DNA of 64,000 bases from CALODL01 sp942492115 (lineage in GTDB: Bacteria; Planctomycetota; Phycisphaerae; UBA1845; CAIVHJ01): the NCBI GenBank assembly GCA_942492115.1, contig CALODL010000002.1, forward strand, positions 325,660 to 389,659. The letters run 5' to 3'. The notes under the pieces are model-generated. The model was not told where the DNA came from. It saw only the letters and a list, made by a program, of their open reading frames with translations, and searched no databases. Within the stretch, counting starts at the first letter, position 1. Each line of letters starts with the position of its first letter. A program made the position numbers and the translations under genes. This document shows, piece by piece, positions 9,021-16,381 of the stretch.

Positions 9021-10160
9021 TCACCTCCCGGCGTTGGGTTCGAGGTCGGCATAAACGCGCGCTCCATCGATGTAGACGGCCAGTACCCGGGCATCCAGCC
9101 GGAGTGGGTCGTCGGAAAAAATAACCAGATCCGCATCGTAGCCCGGCGCGATTCGACCGATGCGTTCGTCGACCCCGGCGGCGCGGGCAGCGGTGATCGT
9201 CAGCGCCTGCCGTGCGGCTTCGGGCGTCATGCCATAGCGCACGGCGAGGGCGGCGGTCATACGCATGCTGTCACGGCCCGACTGCGGGAATTGGCCGGCC
9301 AGGGCAACGGGCACACCGGCCGCGGACAATGCGCCGGCGAAAGCCAGCGTTGCCGGCGGCGTATCGAATGCATAGGGCCCAACGACCGCGACGGTGTCGA
9401 GGTCCGCAAACTCGACAGCCAGATCTTGCTCATCGCCGGTGTAGACCAGCGCGCGCGGTGGGTGCTGAGCGAGTGCCCGGAGGGCCGCGCTGACATCCAT
9501 GGCGGCTGCGCAGAAGAACATCGTATCCTGGTCGCCGCTGACAACTGCCTGCAACCGGGCAGAGCCCGCGCCGGCGCGGGCCGTGTCGAACGCTTCACGC
9601 AGCATGGCCAGTGAACCGGATCGCGATGTCGGGGCACGATCATAGCGCCAGACGTTCGGTCCCAACGCCAGAGTCAGCGGTCCGTCGTGGCGGACAACAG
9701 TTCGGTGTGCCGCAGCGGTCTTGATGACCGTAGCCGCGCCGGAGATGAGGTTGTCCTGCTGCGGCGCGATCAGCGCGGCGGTCATGCCGCCAGCGAGCGC
9801 GGCGGCGAAGTCGCGGTGTGTCCAGTCGATTGCGTGGATGGCACTGACATCGGGATCGATCGAACGTGACAGGTCCGTGCGTGACGCATGGCTCGACAGT
9901 GTCGAAGCGAGGTCGATCAAACCGGGTGACAGTACGGCGGTGGGGTAGGACGCGACGTCTTCGCCGGACGGTGCCGTCCCTGCATCCGTGATGCTCGAGA
10001 TCTTCGCGCCGTTCAGGGTGATCACTGCTCCACCGGCCAGGGTGCCGTCGGACGTTACGTAGCGTCCGACGAAGAGCGTCGATGATGTCTGGCCCGCACT
10101 CGACAGCGCGGTGACCAGGGCTGCGGTAGCAAACGCCACCACCTGTGTGCGCGTGATCAT
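9021..10160 (-). CDS. Secreted amidohydrolase-like protein without HxH (short member)
   Basis: 379 residues from ATG 10160, which overlaps the upstream stop as ATGA and is followed by a signal peptide (MITRTQVVAFATAALVTALSSAG). It is the shortest array member and has no coiled-coil insert. The motif position reads LSPGLIDLASTLSSHAS, with no HxH. The C-terminal sandwich motif (DERIGRIAPGYDADLVIFSDDPLRLD) is present. Family membership is clear; catalysis is unlikely. Its stop and the next start are separated by a single base, and the Shine-Dalgarno of the next gene overlaps this stop. Confidence 0.8.
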   Translation of the reverse strand: MITRTQVVAFATAALVTALSSAGQTSSTLFVGRYVTSDGTLAGGAVITLNGAKISSITDAGTAPSGEDVASYPTAVLSPGLIDLASTLSSHASRTDLSRSIDPDVSAIHAIDWTHRDFAAALAGGMTAALIAPQQDNLISGAATVIKTAAAHRTVVRHDGPLTLALGPNVWRYDRAPTSRSGSLAMLREAFDTARAGAGSARLQAVVSGDQDTMFFCAAAMDVSAALRALAQHPPRALVYTGDEQDLAVEFADLDTVAVVGPYAFDTPPATLAFAGALSAAGVPVALAGQFPQSGRDSMRMTAALAVRYGMTPEAARQALTITAARAAGVDERIGRIAPGYDADLVIFSDDPLRLDARVLAVYIDGARVYADLEPNAGR

Positions 10161-11836
10161 TCGTCTGCTCCCGTTCCCCTGGAGTCGTATGCGACTTGTC
10201 CACCGAGGATGACCATGTCGACACGAGCACCGGCGGCATCCGGGTGACCCGACCACACCACCAGGTCGGCAGGCATGCCCGGACCGATGCGACCCAGGCG
10301 GCGCAGGCCGAGGGCGCGGGCGGCACGGACCGTCACCAGCTCCAGCCAGTTGAGCGAGGTGCCTCCATGGCCGACCGCCAGCCGGGCATTCATCTCGACG
10401 AAACGCGCCGTACGCGAGGTGCTGGCACCGCTGCCCAGCGACCAGGGGATTCCGGCCGCGGTCAGTGCTGCGGCATTGCGCAGGGAATGATCCAGGTAAC
10501 CGGCAGGATCGAAGAGTTCGCTGCGGGCCACGGGGCCCAGCACGACCCGGGCTTTGGAATCGGCGATGGCCTCTGTGACCAGGTGGCCCTCGGTGGCGCC
10601 CTCGATGATGAGTTCCAGTTTGAATTCCTCGGCCAACTCGATGGCGTTGAGGATGTCGGCACTGCGCTCAGCCGTTACGCGGACGGGCAACTCATGATCG
10701 ATGGCCCGGAGCAGCACCAGGCTGCGACGATCGGGCGCCGGCTTGTCAGGCTTCTTGAGATCGTCTTCGTCTTTGTCCTTGCCCTGACCATTCTTGTTCT
10801 CGGCCGCCGGAGTGGCGTCGTTGTCTGTTTCGGTGGCCGGGGAGCGGTGACTGCGACCGACCCGTGTGTCGTCGTCCGGTTTGGGATCCGGCTCTGGCTT
10901 GGGATCGGGCTGCGGTTTGGGATCAGGCTGCGGTTTGGGGTCGGGGGTCGGTTCAGGACCGGGCTTGTCTTCCGCGCCCTCGTCCGTCTGCGCTTCGTCC
11001 TCTGCAGGTGCATCGTCCTGCTCTTTTGCGGCATCGTTTTTCTTGCGGCGTTCCTCGAGTTTCTCGAGATACTCCTCGAGGTCCGCTTCGTAATCTTCGA
11101 GCGCCTGACGGTAGTCCAGGGCGGCCTTGAAAGCGCTGCGGACGTCTTTGTATGTCTTGAGCCGCTGAATGGGCGTTTGGTCGGAACCGAGGTTGATACT
11201 CAGGGCGACATCGTCGTCGATGACGACCGCCCGCGGTGCGCTGTCACCGGCGGTGGCCTTGATGATCGCGCCGATACCATTGATACCGTATCCTGCACCA
11301 GGACCGACATATGCGGCGGTCACGCCGTTGCGCAAGGCATCGGTCATGGTCTGATGGGCATACGTTGCGATGGATGACGCTGCCCGCGATGTGGGATCGG
11401 CTGCGGTCGAGCCCCCCAGATGGGCCAGGGCACTCCACACGTCGATCAGGCCGGGCGTGATGGTCTTGTTGCGCGCGTCGATCTTGCGCGCGAACATTGG
11501 GGCCTTGACCTGCGCACCCATCTCGACGATCCGGTTGCCCTTGATCACGATCGACCCCTGGGCGAGATCACCGCCGGTGCCGGTCACGATCTGCGCATTT
11601 TCGATGATGGTTGGGCGATCGAAGAGTTGAGCCAGAGCCACGGATTGCACGAGGCCAAAACACGCCAGCATGAGGGCCCCGTGCAGCCCGATGTGCTGTG
11701 TGTCGATCCGCGTCCTGCGGGCGTCTTCCGTGCTCTCAACGGTTGCGGTCGTCGGAAAATTCACTCTCTCTGCCCCCATCCGATGATTCGAGGTACCCCG
11801 GATTGACCCGGAATACGTCGGCTCGAGTTCTGTCAT
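10157..11836 (-). CDS. First gene of the amidohydrolase operon: amidohydrolase-like, coiled-coil and PDPKPQ-repeat insert
   Basis: 559 residues from ATG 11836; TTG or GTG codons up to 11863 are alternatives and the Shine-Dalgarno is weak. The N-terminus is long and polar (about 50 residues) before a hydrophobic segment (GALMLACFGLVQSVALAQ), so it may be an uncleaved anchor. The metal-motif position is TPGLIDVWSALAHLG, with no HxH. The barrel is broken by a Glu/Lys coiled coil (about 200-240) and a low-complexity tract with PDPKPQ repeats (about 270-300), then Lys/Asp-rich sequence. The C-terminal signature (LRRLGRIGPGMPADLVVWSGHPD) is retained. As the first cistron it may organise the assembly; this is inference. 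It overlaps the next gene as ATGA. Confidence 0.8.
   Translation of the reverse strand: MTELEPTYSGSIRGTSNHRMGAERVNFPTTATVESTEDARRTRIDTQHIGLHGALMLACFGLVQSVALAQLFDRPTIIENAQIVTGTGGDLAQGSIVIKGNRIVEMGAQVKAPMFARKIDARNKTITPGLIDVWSALAHLGGSTAADPTSRAASSIATYAHQTMTDALRNGVTAAYVGPGAGYGINGIGAIIKATAGDSAPRAVVIDDDVALSINLGSDQTPIQRLKTYKDVRSAFKAALDYRQALEDYEADLEEYLEKLEERRKKNDAAKEQDDAPAEDEAQTDEGAEDKPGPEPTPDPKPQPDPKPQPDPKPEPDPKPDDDTRVGRSHRSPATETDNDATPAAENKNGQGKDKDEDDLKKPDKPAPDRRSLVLLRAIDHELPVRVTAERSADILNAIELAEEFKLELIIEGATEGHLVTEAIADSKARVVLGPVARSELFDPAGYLDHSLRNAAALTAAGIPWSLGSGASTSRTARFVEMNARLAVGHGGTSLNWLELVTVRAARALGLRRLGRIGPGMPADLVVWSGHPDAAGARVDMVILGGQVAYDSRGTGADE
10880..10955 (-). repeat. Short tandem coding repeat (PDPKPQ units)
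   Basis: About four imperfect 18-bp units (plus strand: gggatcnggctgcggttt) encode repeated P-D-P-K-P-Q/E in the first gene of the amidohydrolase operon. It reads as a flexible spacer, and such units change copy number easily by slippage. Confidence 0.75.
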
Positions 11837-11972
11837 TGTAGCAGCTTGCCTGGTATTCACCAATGTCGCACAACGACATCAGATCACAAGCCGGGGTTGC
11901 ACAACACACCATACAACTATATGCGGGGTGCCCTCCTGTGTGTTGGGCCCCTGTGCGGAGGGGCGCCTGGCA

Positions 11973-12515
11973 TCAGTGGGCCTCATGCCCACACTCCGGG
12001 CAGGCACCGTCCGAGCCGCGCAGGTCGTATGCGCACTTGACGCACAGACCACGATGTTTTCGGCGGCGGAGACGACCGAAGCCGACCAGGGCCACGACGG
12101 GCCACACGCTCAGAAGGGTGATCGGTAGCCACAATGGAGCCGTACCGGATACTTCACGCTGATAGGTGGTCGTTCCCGGGCTGAAGTAGGCGTCCCGTTC
12201 GTAATAGGTCGCGCCTTCGTGGACCGCGGCACTGAGTCCAAGAAAGTTCCCGGACCAATCCGTGACGGGATCGTCGGTGACCGTTGAGATGCGGACGGTC
12301 AAGTGACCCTGCTCCGCAAGCAGGGCAATGCCTCGACGCTCGGTATAGTCTTCGGGGTCGAGAACATCGCCAAAGTCCCATTCCAATTCCTGTGCGTTGG
12401 GACCGAAGTGGATCGAGCATGGAATGTAGACGGCAGTCTTGTAGCTGAGCACCTGCAGCGCCAGGGCAGCGCAGGCCAACACAACCAGCAGCATGATCAA
12501 GCCATGGCGAATCAT
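11973..12515 (-). CDS. Membrane protein with C-terminal zinc ribbon
   Basis: 180 residues from ATG 12515, with AAGGA 4 nt before it; the 14 codons upstream in frame lack a site. One N-terminal TM segment (MIRHGLIMLLVVLACAALALQ), an extracytoplasmic domain of about 95 residues, a second TM (APLWLPITLLSVWPVVALVGF) followed by basic residues, then a ribbon with C158-x2-C161 and C172-x2-C175 (CVKCAYDLRG...CPECG). This TM-domain-TM-ribbon plan recurs many times after 25 kb. The family has no known function that I can name. It is divergent from the channel gene at 12747. Confidence 0.8.
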   Translation of the reverse strand: MIRHGLIMLLVVLACAALALQVLSYKTAVYIPCSIHFGPNAQELEWDFGDVLDPEDYTERRGIALLAEQGHLTVRISTVTDDPVTDWSGNFLGLSAAVHEGATYYERDAYFSPGTTTYQREVSGTAPLWLPITLLSVWPVVALVGFGRLRRRKHRGLCVKCAYDLRGSDGACPECGHEAH

Positions 12516-12746
12516 GACGTCCTTATCGAATGAGCCACCGTACGCTGCATGTGGCACTCAGGCCTTCGACTGTCTTGCTGCAGAGCCTAACCCGTCTGCG
12601 GTCGCCGTCAAGTCCGGTAGATGACTTGACGCCGCTTCCGTTGCGCGTAGCCTGTGACCGCATACAGCGGTCCACACGTATTCCTGGCATCACTTCGCGG
12701 TCATCACCGCCGGGCGTTGTTTCAAGACGCCTTCAGGAGCAGAAAC

Positions 12747-13382
12747 ATGTCGATTCAAAAGTACGTCGTCGAATTCATCGGAACCCTCTTCCTGGTCTTC
12801 ACCGTCGGGATGACCGTCATTTCTCCTGGTGACGCAGGCACCCTGGCACCGCTGGCCATCGGGTCGGCGCTCATGGTCATGGTCTACGCCGGAGGGCATG
12901 TGTCGGGCGGGCACTACAACCCGGCGGTGACGCTGGCGATCGTCTTGCGCGGCAAGTGTTCGATTGGCGATGCCATCCCCTACGTCATCGTTCAATGCGT
13001 CGGGGGGGTGGTTGCGGGCATGTTCGTGCTCTATCTCAAGGTCGGCGAGACCGTCACGGCGGCAACCATCGAGGTCGGACCGTCGCTCATCGCAGAATTC
13101 CTGTTCACCTTCGCGCTGTGTTATGTCGTGCTCAATGTTGCGACGGCCAAGGCCAACGACGGCAATTCGTTCTACGGACTGGCCATCGGAATGACTGTGC
13201 TCGTCGGTGCATATGCTGTTGGCCCGATCTCCGGCGGAGCGTTCAATCCGGCCGTGGCCATCGGTTGCGGCACGATGGGGATGGTTGGATGGAGCGACCT
13301 GTGGGTGCACATCGGCGCCGAAGCCGCAGCAGCGGTTGCCGCGGCCCTGGTGTTCAAGTCTACGGTCAGTGATCAGGGCTAG
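12747..13382 (+). CDS. MIP-family channel (aquaporin-like) with NPAV in place of NPAR
   Basis: 211 residues, normal for a bacterial aquaporin. ATG 12747 has AGGAG 7 nt upstream; the open frame extends 31 codons further without support. Six TM segments and two half-helices are readable. NPA motif 1 is N58-P-A in GGHYNPAVTLA; motif 2 is N167-P-A in GGAFNPAVAIG. In most aquaporins and glyceroporins the residue after the second NPA is the Arg of the aromatic/arginine filter; here it is Val170. The pore may therefore pass something other than, or in addition to, water. It is monocistronic and divergent from the zinc-ribbon gene. Confidence 0.92.
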   Translation: MSIQKYVVEFIGTLFLVFTVGMTVISPGDAGTLAPLAIGSALMVMVYAGGHVSGGHYNPAVTLAIVLRGKCSIGDAIPYVIVQCVGGVVAGMFVLYLKVGETVTAATIEVGPSLIAEFLFTFALCYVVLNVATAKANDGNSFYGLAIGMTVLVGAYAVGPISGGAFNPAVAIGCGTMGMVGWSDLWVHIGAEAAAAVAAALVFKSTVSDQG

Positions 13383-13427
13383 AAGCCCGGGTGGTCATGA
13401 TCCGACGATCACGCTGATCGTGATTGA

Positions 13428-13452
13428 ACGGTCTTCTGCGGACCGTGCTGTC
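13428..13452 (+). terminator. Possible terminator hairpin after the channel gene
   Basis: ACGGTC (13428-13433) pairs with GACCGT (13441-13446), followed by a weak T-rich tail (gctgtctt). A second inverted repeat (atcacg/cgtgat, 13408-13424) lies just before. Without a strong T tract this is only a suggestion. Confidence 0.35.
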
Positions 13453-13653
13453 TTACTGACTTGTTGGTCTTCTGCGCGAGCTGTACACTCGAAGCGACGC
13501 TCATGGCGTTTTGCCGGGGGGAATTCGTCACGACGACACAGCGAATCAGGCATGTGTTCTTGCGGCCACGGGCAGCCTTGTGCTCCACCGCCGTCAGATC
13601 CGCAGATAAGTCTTGTCTCATCCGCCTGGCCAAGACGTACAGTCTGGACGACG

Positions 13654-13947
13654 TTAGCCGGCGCTGTCCAGCACAGCCTTGAACGCCTCGGCGTCGAACG
13701 CGCGCAGCATGCAGGTCGATACGTTCCCCGACTGCGCCAGCCCGAGTACCAGACTGGCTGCGGTGGCGTCGTCCGGGGCGTCGAGGATCAACAGCCCGTC
13801 ATATGCGCCGGTGGTCCACAGTACGGTGTCGATCGTGGCGCCGACCTTTTCCGCCTGGGCGCGGAACGCCGCCGCCCGTTCAGGCGAATGCTTGATCTGC
13901 GTGATACCCTTTTCCGTGAAATTGATCAAAACGACGTGCTTGCTCAT
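13654..13947 (-). CDS. GYD domain protein
   Basis: 97 residues, the normal size of this family. ATG 13947 with GAGAGG 7 nt upstream. The signature (VLWTTGAYDGLLILDAPDD) and the beta-alpha-beta layout match GYD proteins, small dimeric ferredoxin-like proteins of unknown biochemical role. It is cytoplasmic with no signal. It converges with the channel gene upstream and is followed by a 214-base gap before the membrane protein at 14162. Confidence 0.85.
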   Translation of the reverse strand: MSKHVVLINFTEKGITQIKHSPERAAAFRAQAEKVGATIDTVLWTTGAYDGLLILDAPDDATAASLVLGLAQSGNVSTCMLRAFDAEAFKAVLDSAG

Positions 13948-14161
13948 GCCTGGGCCTCTCGAAACGCGGGTCTCGTGAAAGAGTCTGTTGGTGAGTCCGG
14001 AGTCCTCGAACCGTCCGGGTCCGTCGACCCATTACGATACCACAAGTTCCACGTCCAAAAACAGAGACGAGGGTCGTCCGGTACGCATGGCGCGACCACC
14101 GCACGGAATCAGTCACTGAGCTGGAGGATGGAAGCCTTCCGGGCGCGCCGTCCACTTCGCT

Positions 14162-14830
14162 TCACGAGGGCGCAGGCCACGGCAGCGGCTCGGAGGAAGC
14201 AGTTGCGTGACTCGGTCTGAAGATCCGTCCGAGCAGCAGGCATTGTGCAATGGTCAGCACGACGCCGAGTTGATCGGTGAGGGGCACGTCATCAAAGTAG
14301 TGCAGGAGAACGAACTGCACCGGCACGATGCCCAAAAGACGTGTCAACCATTTCGTATTGGTCCGTCCCCATGCCGGGATGGGGCAACGGTCAGTGGATC
14401 GCAGGTCCCGGACAACCCACAACAGGCTCAGCAGGAAAAACCCGCCGCACAGCATGGGGCCGACCCACGCGAGCGACACATCCACGCCCAGCGTATCTCC
14501 GCGGAAGCGGTACTGTTCCGGATCGGTCCAGGCGGCGTAGACCGCGCTGGTGGCCATGAGCGCGTGCCATGACAGCAACACGCCGTGGAACGGCCAGCGC
14601 CCCCCGCGCCATCCGCGCCACAGAATGGTTAGACCGATGGCAACTTCGATCAGCAACACCCAATAGTCTCCGCCAACTCCAGCTCCGCCAATGACCCAGC
14701 CGAAGTAAGATTTCCCCCACATGTAGGACGCCCCGTCCATCAATCCGCGGACCAGAGGCAGCCAGGTCAAGAGCAGGGTCAATGCCGTCCATCCGAGAAT
14801 GAGCCGTAACAGACGATCGTTGCGTACCAT
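14162..14830 (-). CDS. Multi-pass membrane protein, unknown function
   Basis: 222 residues from ATG 14830, with AGGAG 5 nt upstream; 18 further codons upstream lack a site. Five to six TM segments are visible (LILGWTALTLLLTWLPLVRG, VLLIEVAIGLTILW, WHALMATSAVYAAW, WVGPMLCGGFFLLSLLWVV, LGVVLTIAQCLLLG). A charged loop precedes the last segments. I do not recognise the family; the pattern resembles small DoxX/DUF-type membrane proteins, but no motif settles it. Confidence 0.75.
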   Translation of the reverse strand: MVRNDRLLRLILGWTALTLLLTWLPLVRGLMDGASYMWGKSYFGWVIGGAGVGGDYWVLLIEVAIGLTILWRGWRGGRWPFHGVLLSWHALMATSAVYAAWTDPEQYRFRGDTLGVDVSLAWVGPMLCGGFFLLSLLWVVRDLRSTDRCPIPAWGRTNTKWLTRLLGIVPVQFVLLHYFDDVPLTDQLGVVLTIAQCLLLGRIFRPSHATASSEPLPWPAPS

Positions 14831-15001
14831 GAAAACTCCTGTGTGTCTTGACCGTTTCGCGAGTTGCACCGCATCAGTATTCAACGCGCTTTCGATGACG
14901 ATGTTCTGCTCGATTGAGCGGCACGGCGTCTTCGGCGATCGAGGAGTCTTATTCGGCCACGGACATCAGAACTGTGTTCGGTGGGATGTGGAAGCCCCAT
15001 T

Positions 15002-15910
15002 TCAGGATACGCGACGTCGCTGGACGACGGCGATGCCCATGAGGAGGAAGACGACGAGAGCCACCATTCCGGCTGGATTCACCGCGGGCAGCGGTGCCGG
15101 CTCGAATTCACAGCGTTGTGAGCAGCCATCACCGTCCACGGTGTTGGCGTCGTCGCACGCTTCATGACCCTCGATGTGCCCGTCGCCACACACCGTGACA
15201 TGAATGCTGAGCGGCTGGAATTGCAGATTGGGTACGATGGGGCCCTGGGGTCTGAAGAGGAACGTGCCTGGGGGCACGGTGTTGTACGCGAGCTGAAAGG
15301 TGCCACTGGCCGCGCTGGACGCCACCACCGCGAACTGCGCCAGGTACTGGGGGCCGGGCGGAATGACCAGCCCGTCATCTGGTTGGAGCTGGTTGACGAT
15401 GACCCCGATCAGTGTCGGGTCGGCCGAAGCGCCCTCGGAATAGAACGGCGGCAAGGTGATGATGTCCGCATAGAGGTATTCCGGGCGTTGCTGATCAACG
15501 AGGAGGGTGTTGTTGTTGTCCACGTCAAAACAATCCTCGGGGTTGCCTCCGCACGTAGCCGGATCATCGAAATCACACAACGCGCCGAAAATGAGCGGAT
15601 CCAGAGTGAAACACGAGGGCGCACCGGCCCGATCGATGTACACCACCGAACCGCTCGAGCCCGCAAGCGGCGTGGCCTGCTTGGGCCACACCAGCTGAAA
15701 GCCGTTGACCAGTTCCTCCTGGTCGTCATCGACCAGCCACGCGGTGATCATCGTGGAGCCACCACGGGGAACGTAAACGGTCGTGGTCTGTCCTTCGATC
15801 ACGTCATCCTGGCCGCCATCGGCAACCATGAACAGTCTGATCGTGGCCGATGCGGGAAGCAGGCAGGCGGTCGAGAGCCCGAAGACCATGACGGGGGAGA
15901 TCATGCGCAC
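15002..15910 (-). CDS. Secreted protein with RLFM module, DUF4215 Cys motif and C-terminal sorting-like anchor
   Basis: 302 residues from GTG 15910 (AAGGA 7 nt upstream); ATG 15904 is the alternative. A signal peptide (MISPVMVFGLSTACLLPASA) is followed by a beta-rich module starting TIRLFMVADGG that is shared with the proteins at 32412 and 42151. Then comes a DUF4215-type Cys repeat (CGDGHIEGHEACDD...GDGCSQRCEFE), common in myxobacterial and planctomycete surface proteins. The end is a hydrophobic helix plus RRR (PAGMVALVVFLLMGIAVVQRRR), like PEP-CTERM/MYXO-CTERM sorting tails. It is probably surface-anchored. An 8-bp perfect inverted repeat lies 30 nt upstream of the start. Confidence 0.8.
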   Translation of the reverse strand: MRMISPVMVFGLSTACLLPASATIRLFMVADGGQDDVIEGQTTTVYVPRGGSTMITAWLVDDDQEELVNGFQLVWPKQATPLAGSSGSVVYIDRAGAPSCFTLDPLIFGALCDFDDPATCGGNPEDCFDVDNNNTLLVDQQRPEYLYADIITLPPFYSEGASADPTLIGVIVNQLQPDDGLVIPPGPQYLAQFAVVASSAASGTFQLAYNTVPPGTFLFRPQGPIVPNLQFQPLSIHVTVCGDGHIEGHEACDDANTVDGDGCSQRCEFEPAPLPAVNPAGMVALVVFLLMGIAVVQRRRVS

Positions 15911-16381
15911 GTGAGGTCCTTCCATGAGGGATGGTGTCGATGCGGAGCGTCTCCGCATAACAGCAAGCGACCATTGGACCGCGTTGCCGACATGATCACT
16001 GGAAAATGGTTCTTCAGCAGAATCTGTGGAAGCTGAGTAGCTCTCTCGTCTTCTGACTCTGGAGCTGGCCAGGGATGCCCCTTGCGCCTCGGCCCCGCCA
16101 TCATCGCCAAGGGCCCTTTGGGCCGCGGCGGGCGCGACCGACGCTGACGGCGACGGAGCTCCAGGGGCTCATCGGCGATCGTGTTGTGCATGAAGCAGCG
16201 CTCGAAGCCCGCAGAACGTTGTTGCTCAACACGACGTTCGTGGCCATTTATCACGCACCTGGAAACCTGCCCCAACCAGGACTCGACCATGGGACCGTTC
16301 GTACCGTCCATTTGAGGCGAATGATCGAACGGGATGACGTGGAAGGCAGACACGTTCCCACCAACAAGCTAATATGGGGAC
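15911..16381. other. Intergenic region between divergent genes, with an inverted repeat
   Basis: 470 bases between divergent genes. A perfect inverted repeat (atgcggag-cgt-ctccgcat) sits at 15940-15958, just upstream of the secreted-protein start; it could be an operator or a 5' UTR hairpin. Just before the kinase ATG, taatat (16372-16377) could be a -10 box. Open frames across the region continue into gene shadows and look non-coding. Confidence 0.5.
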
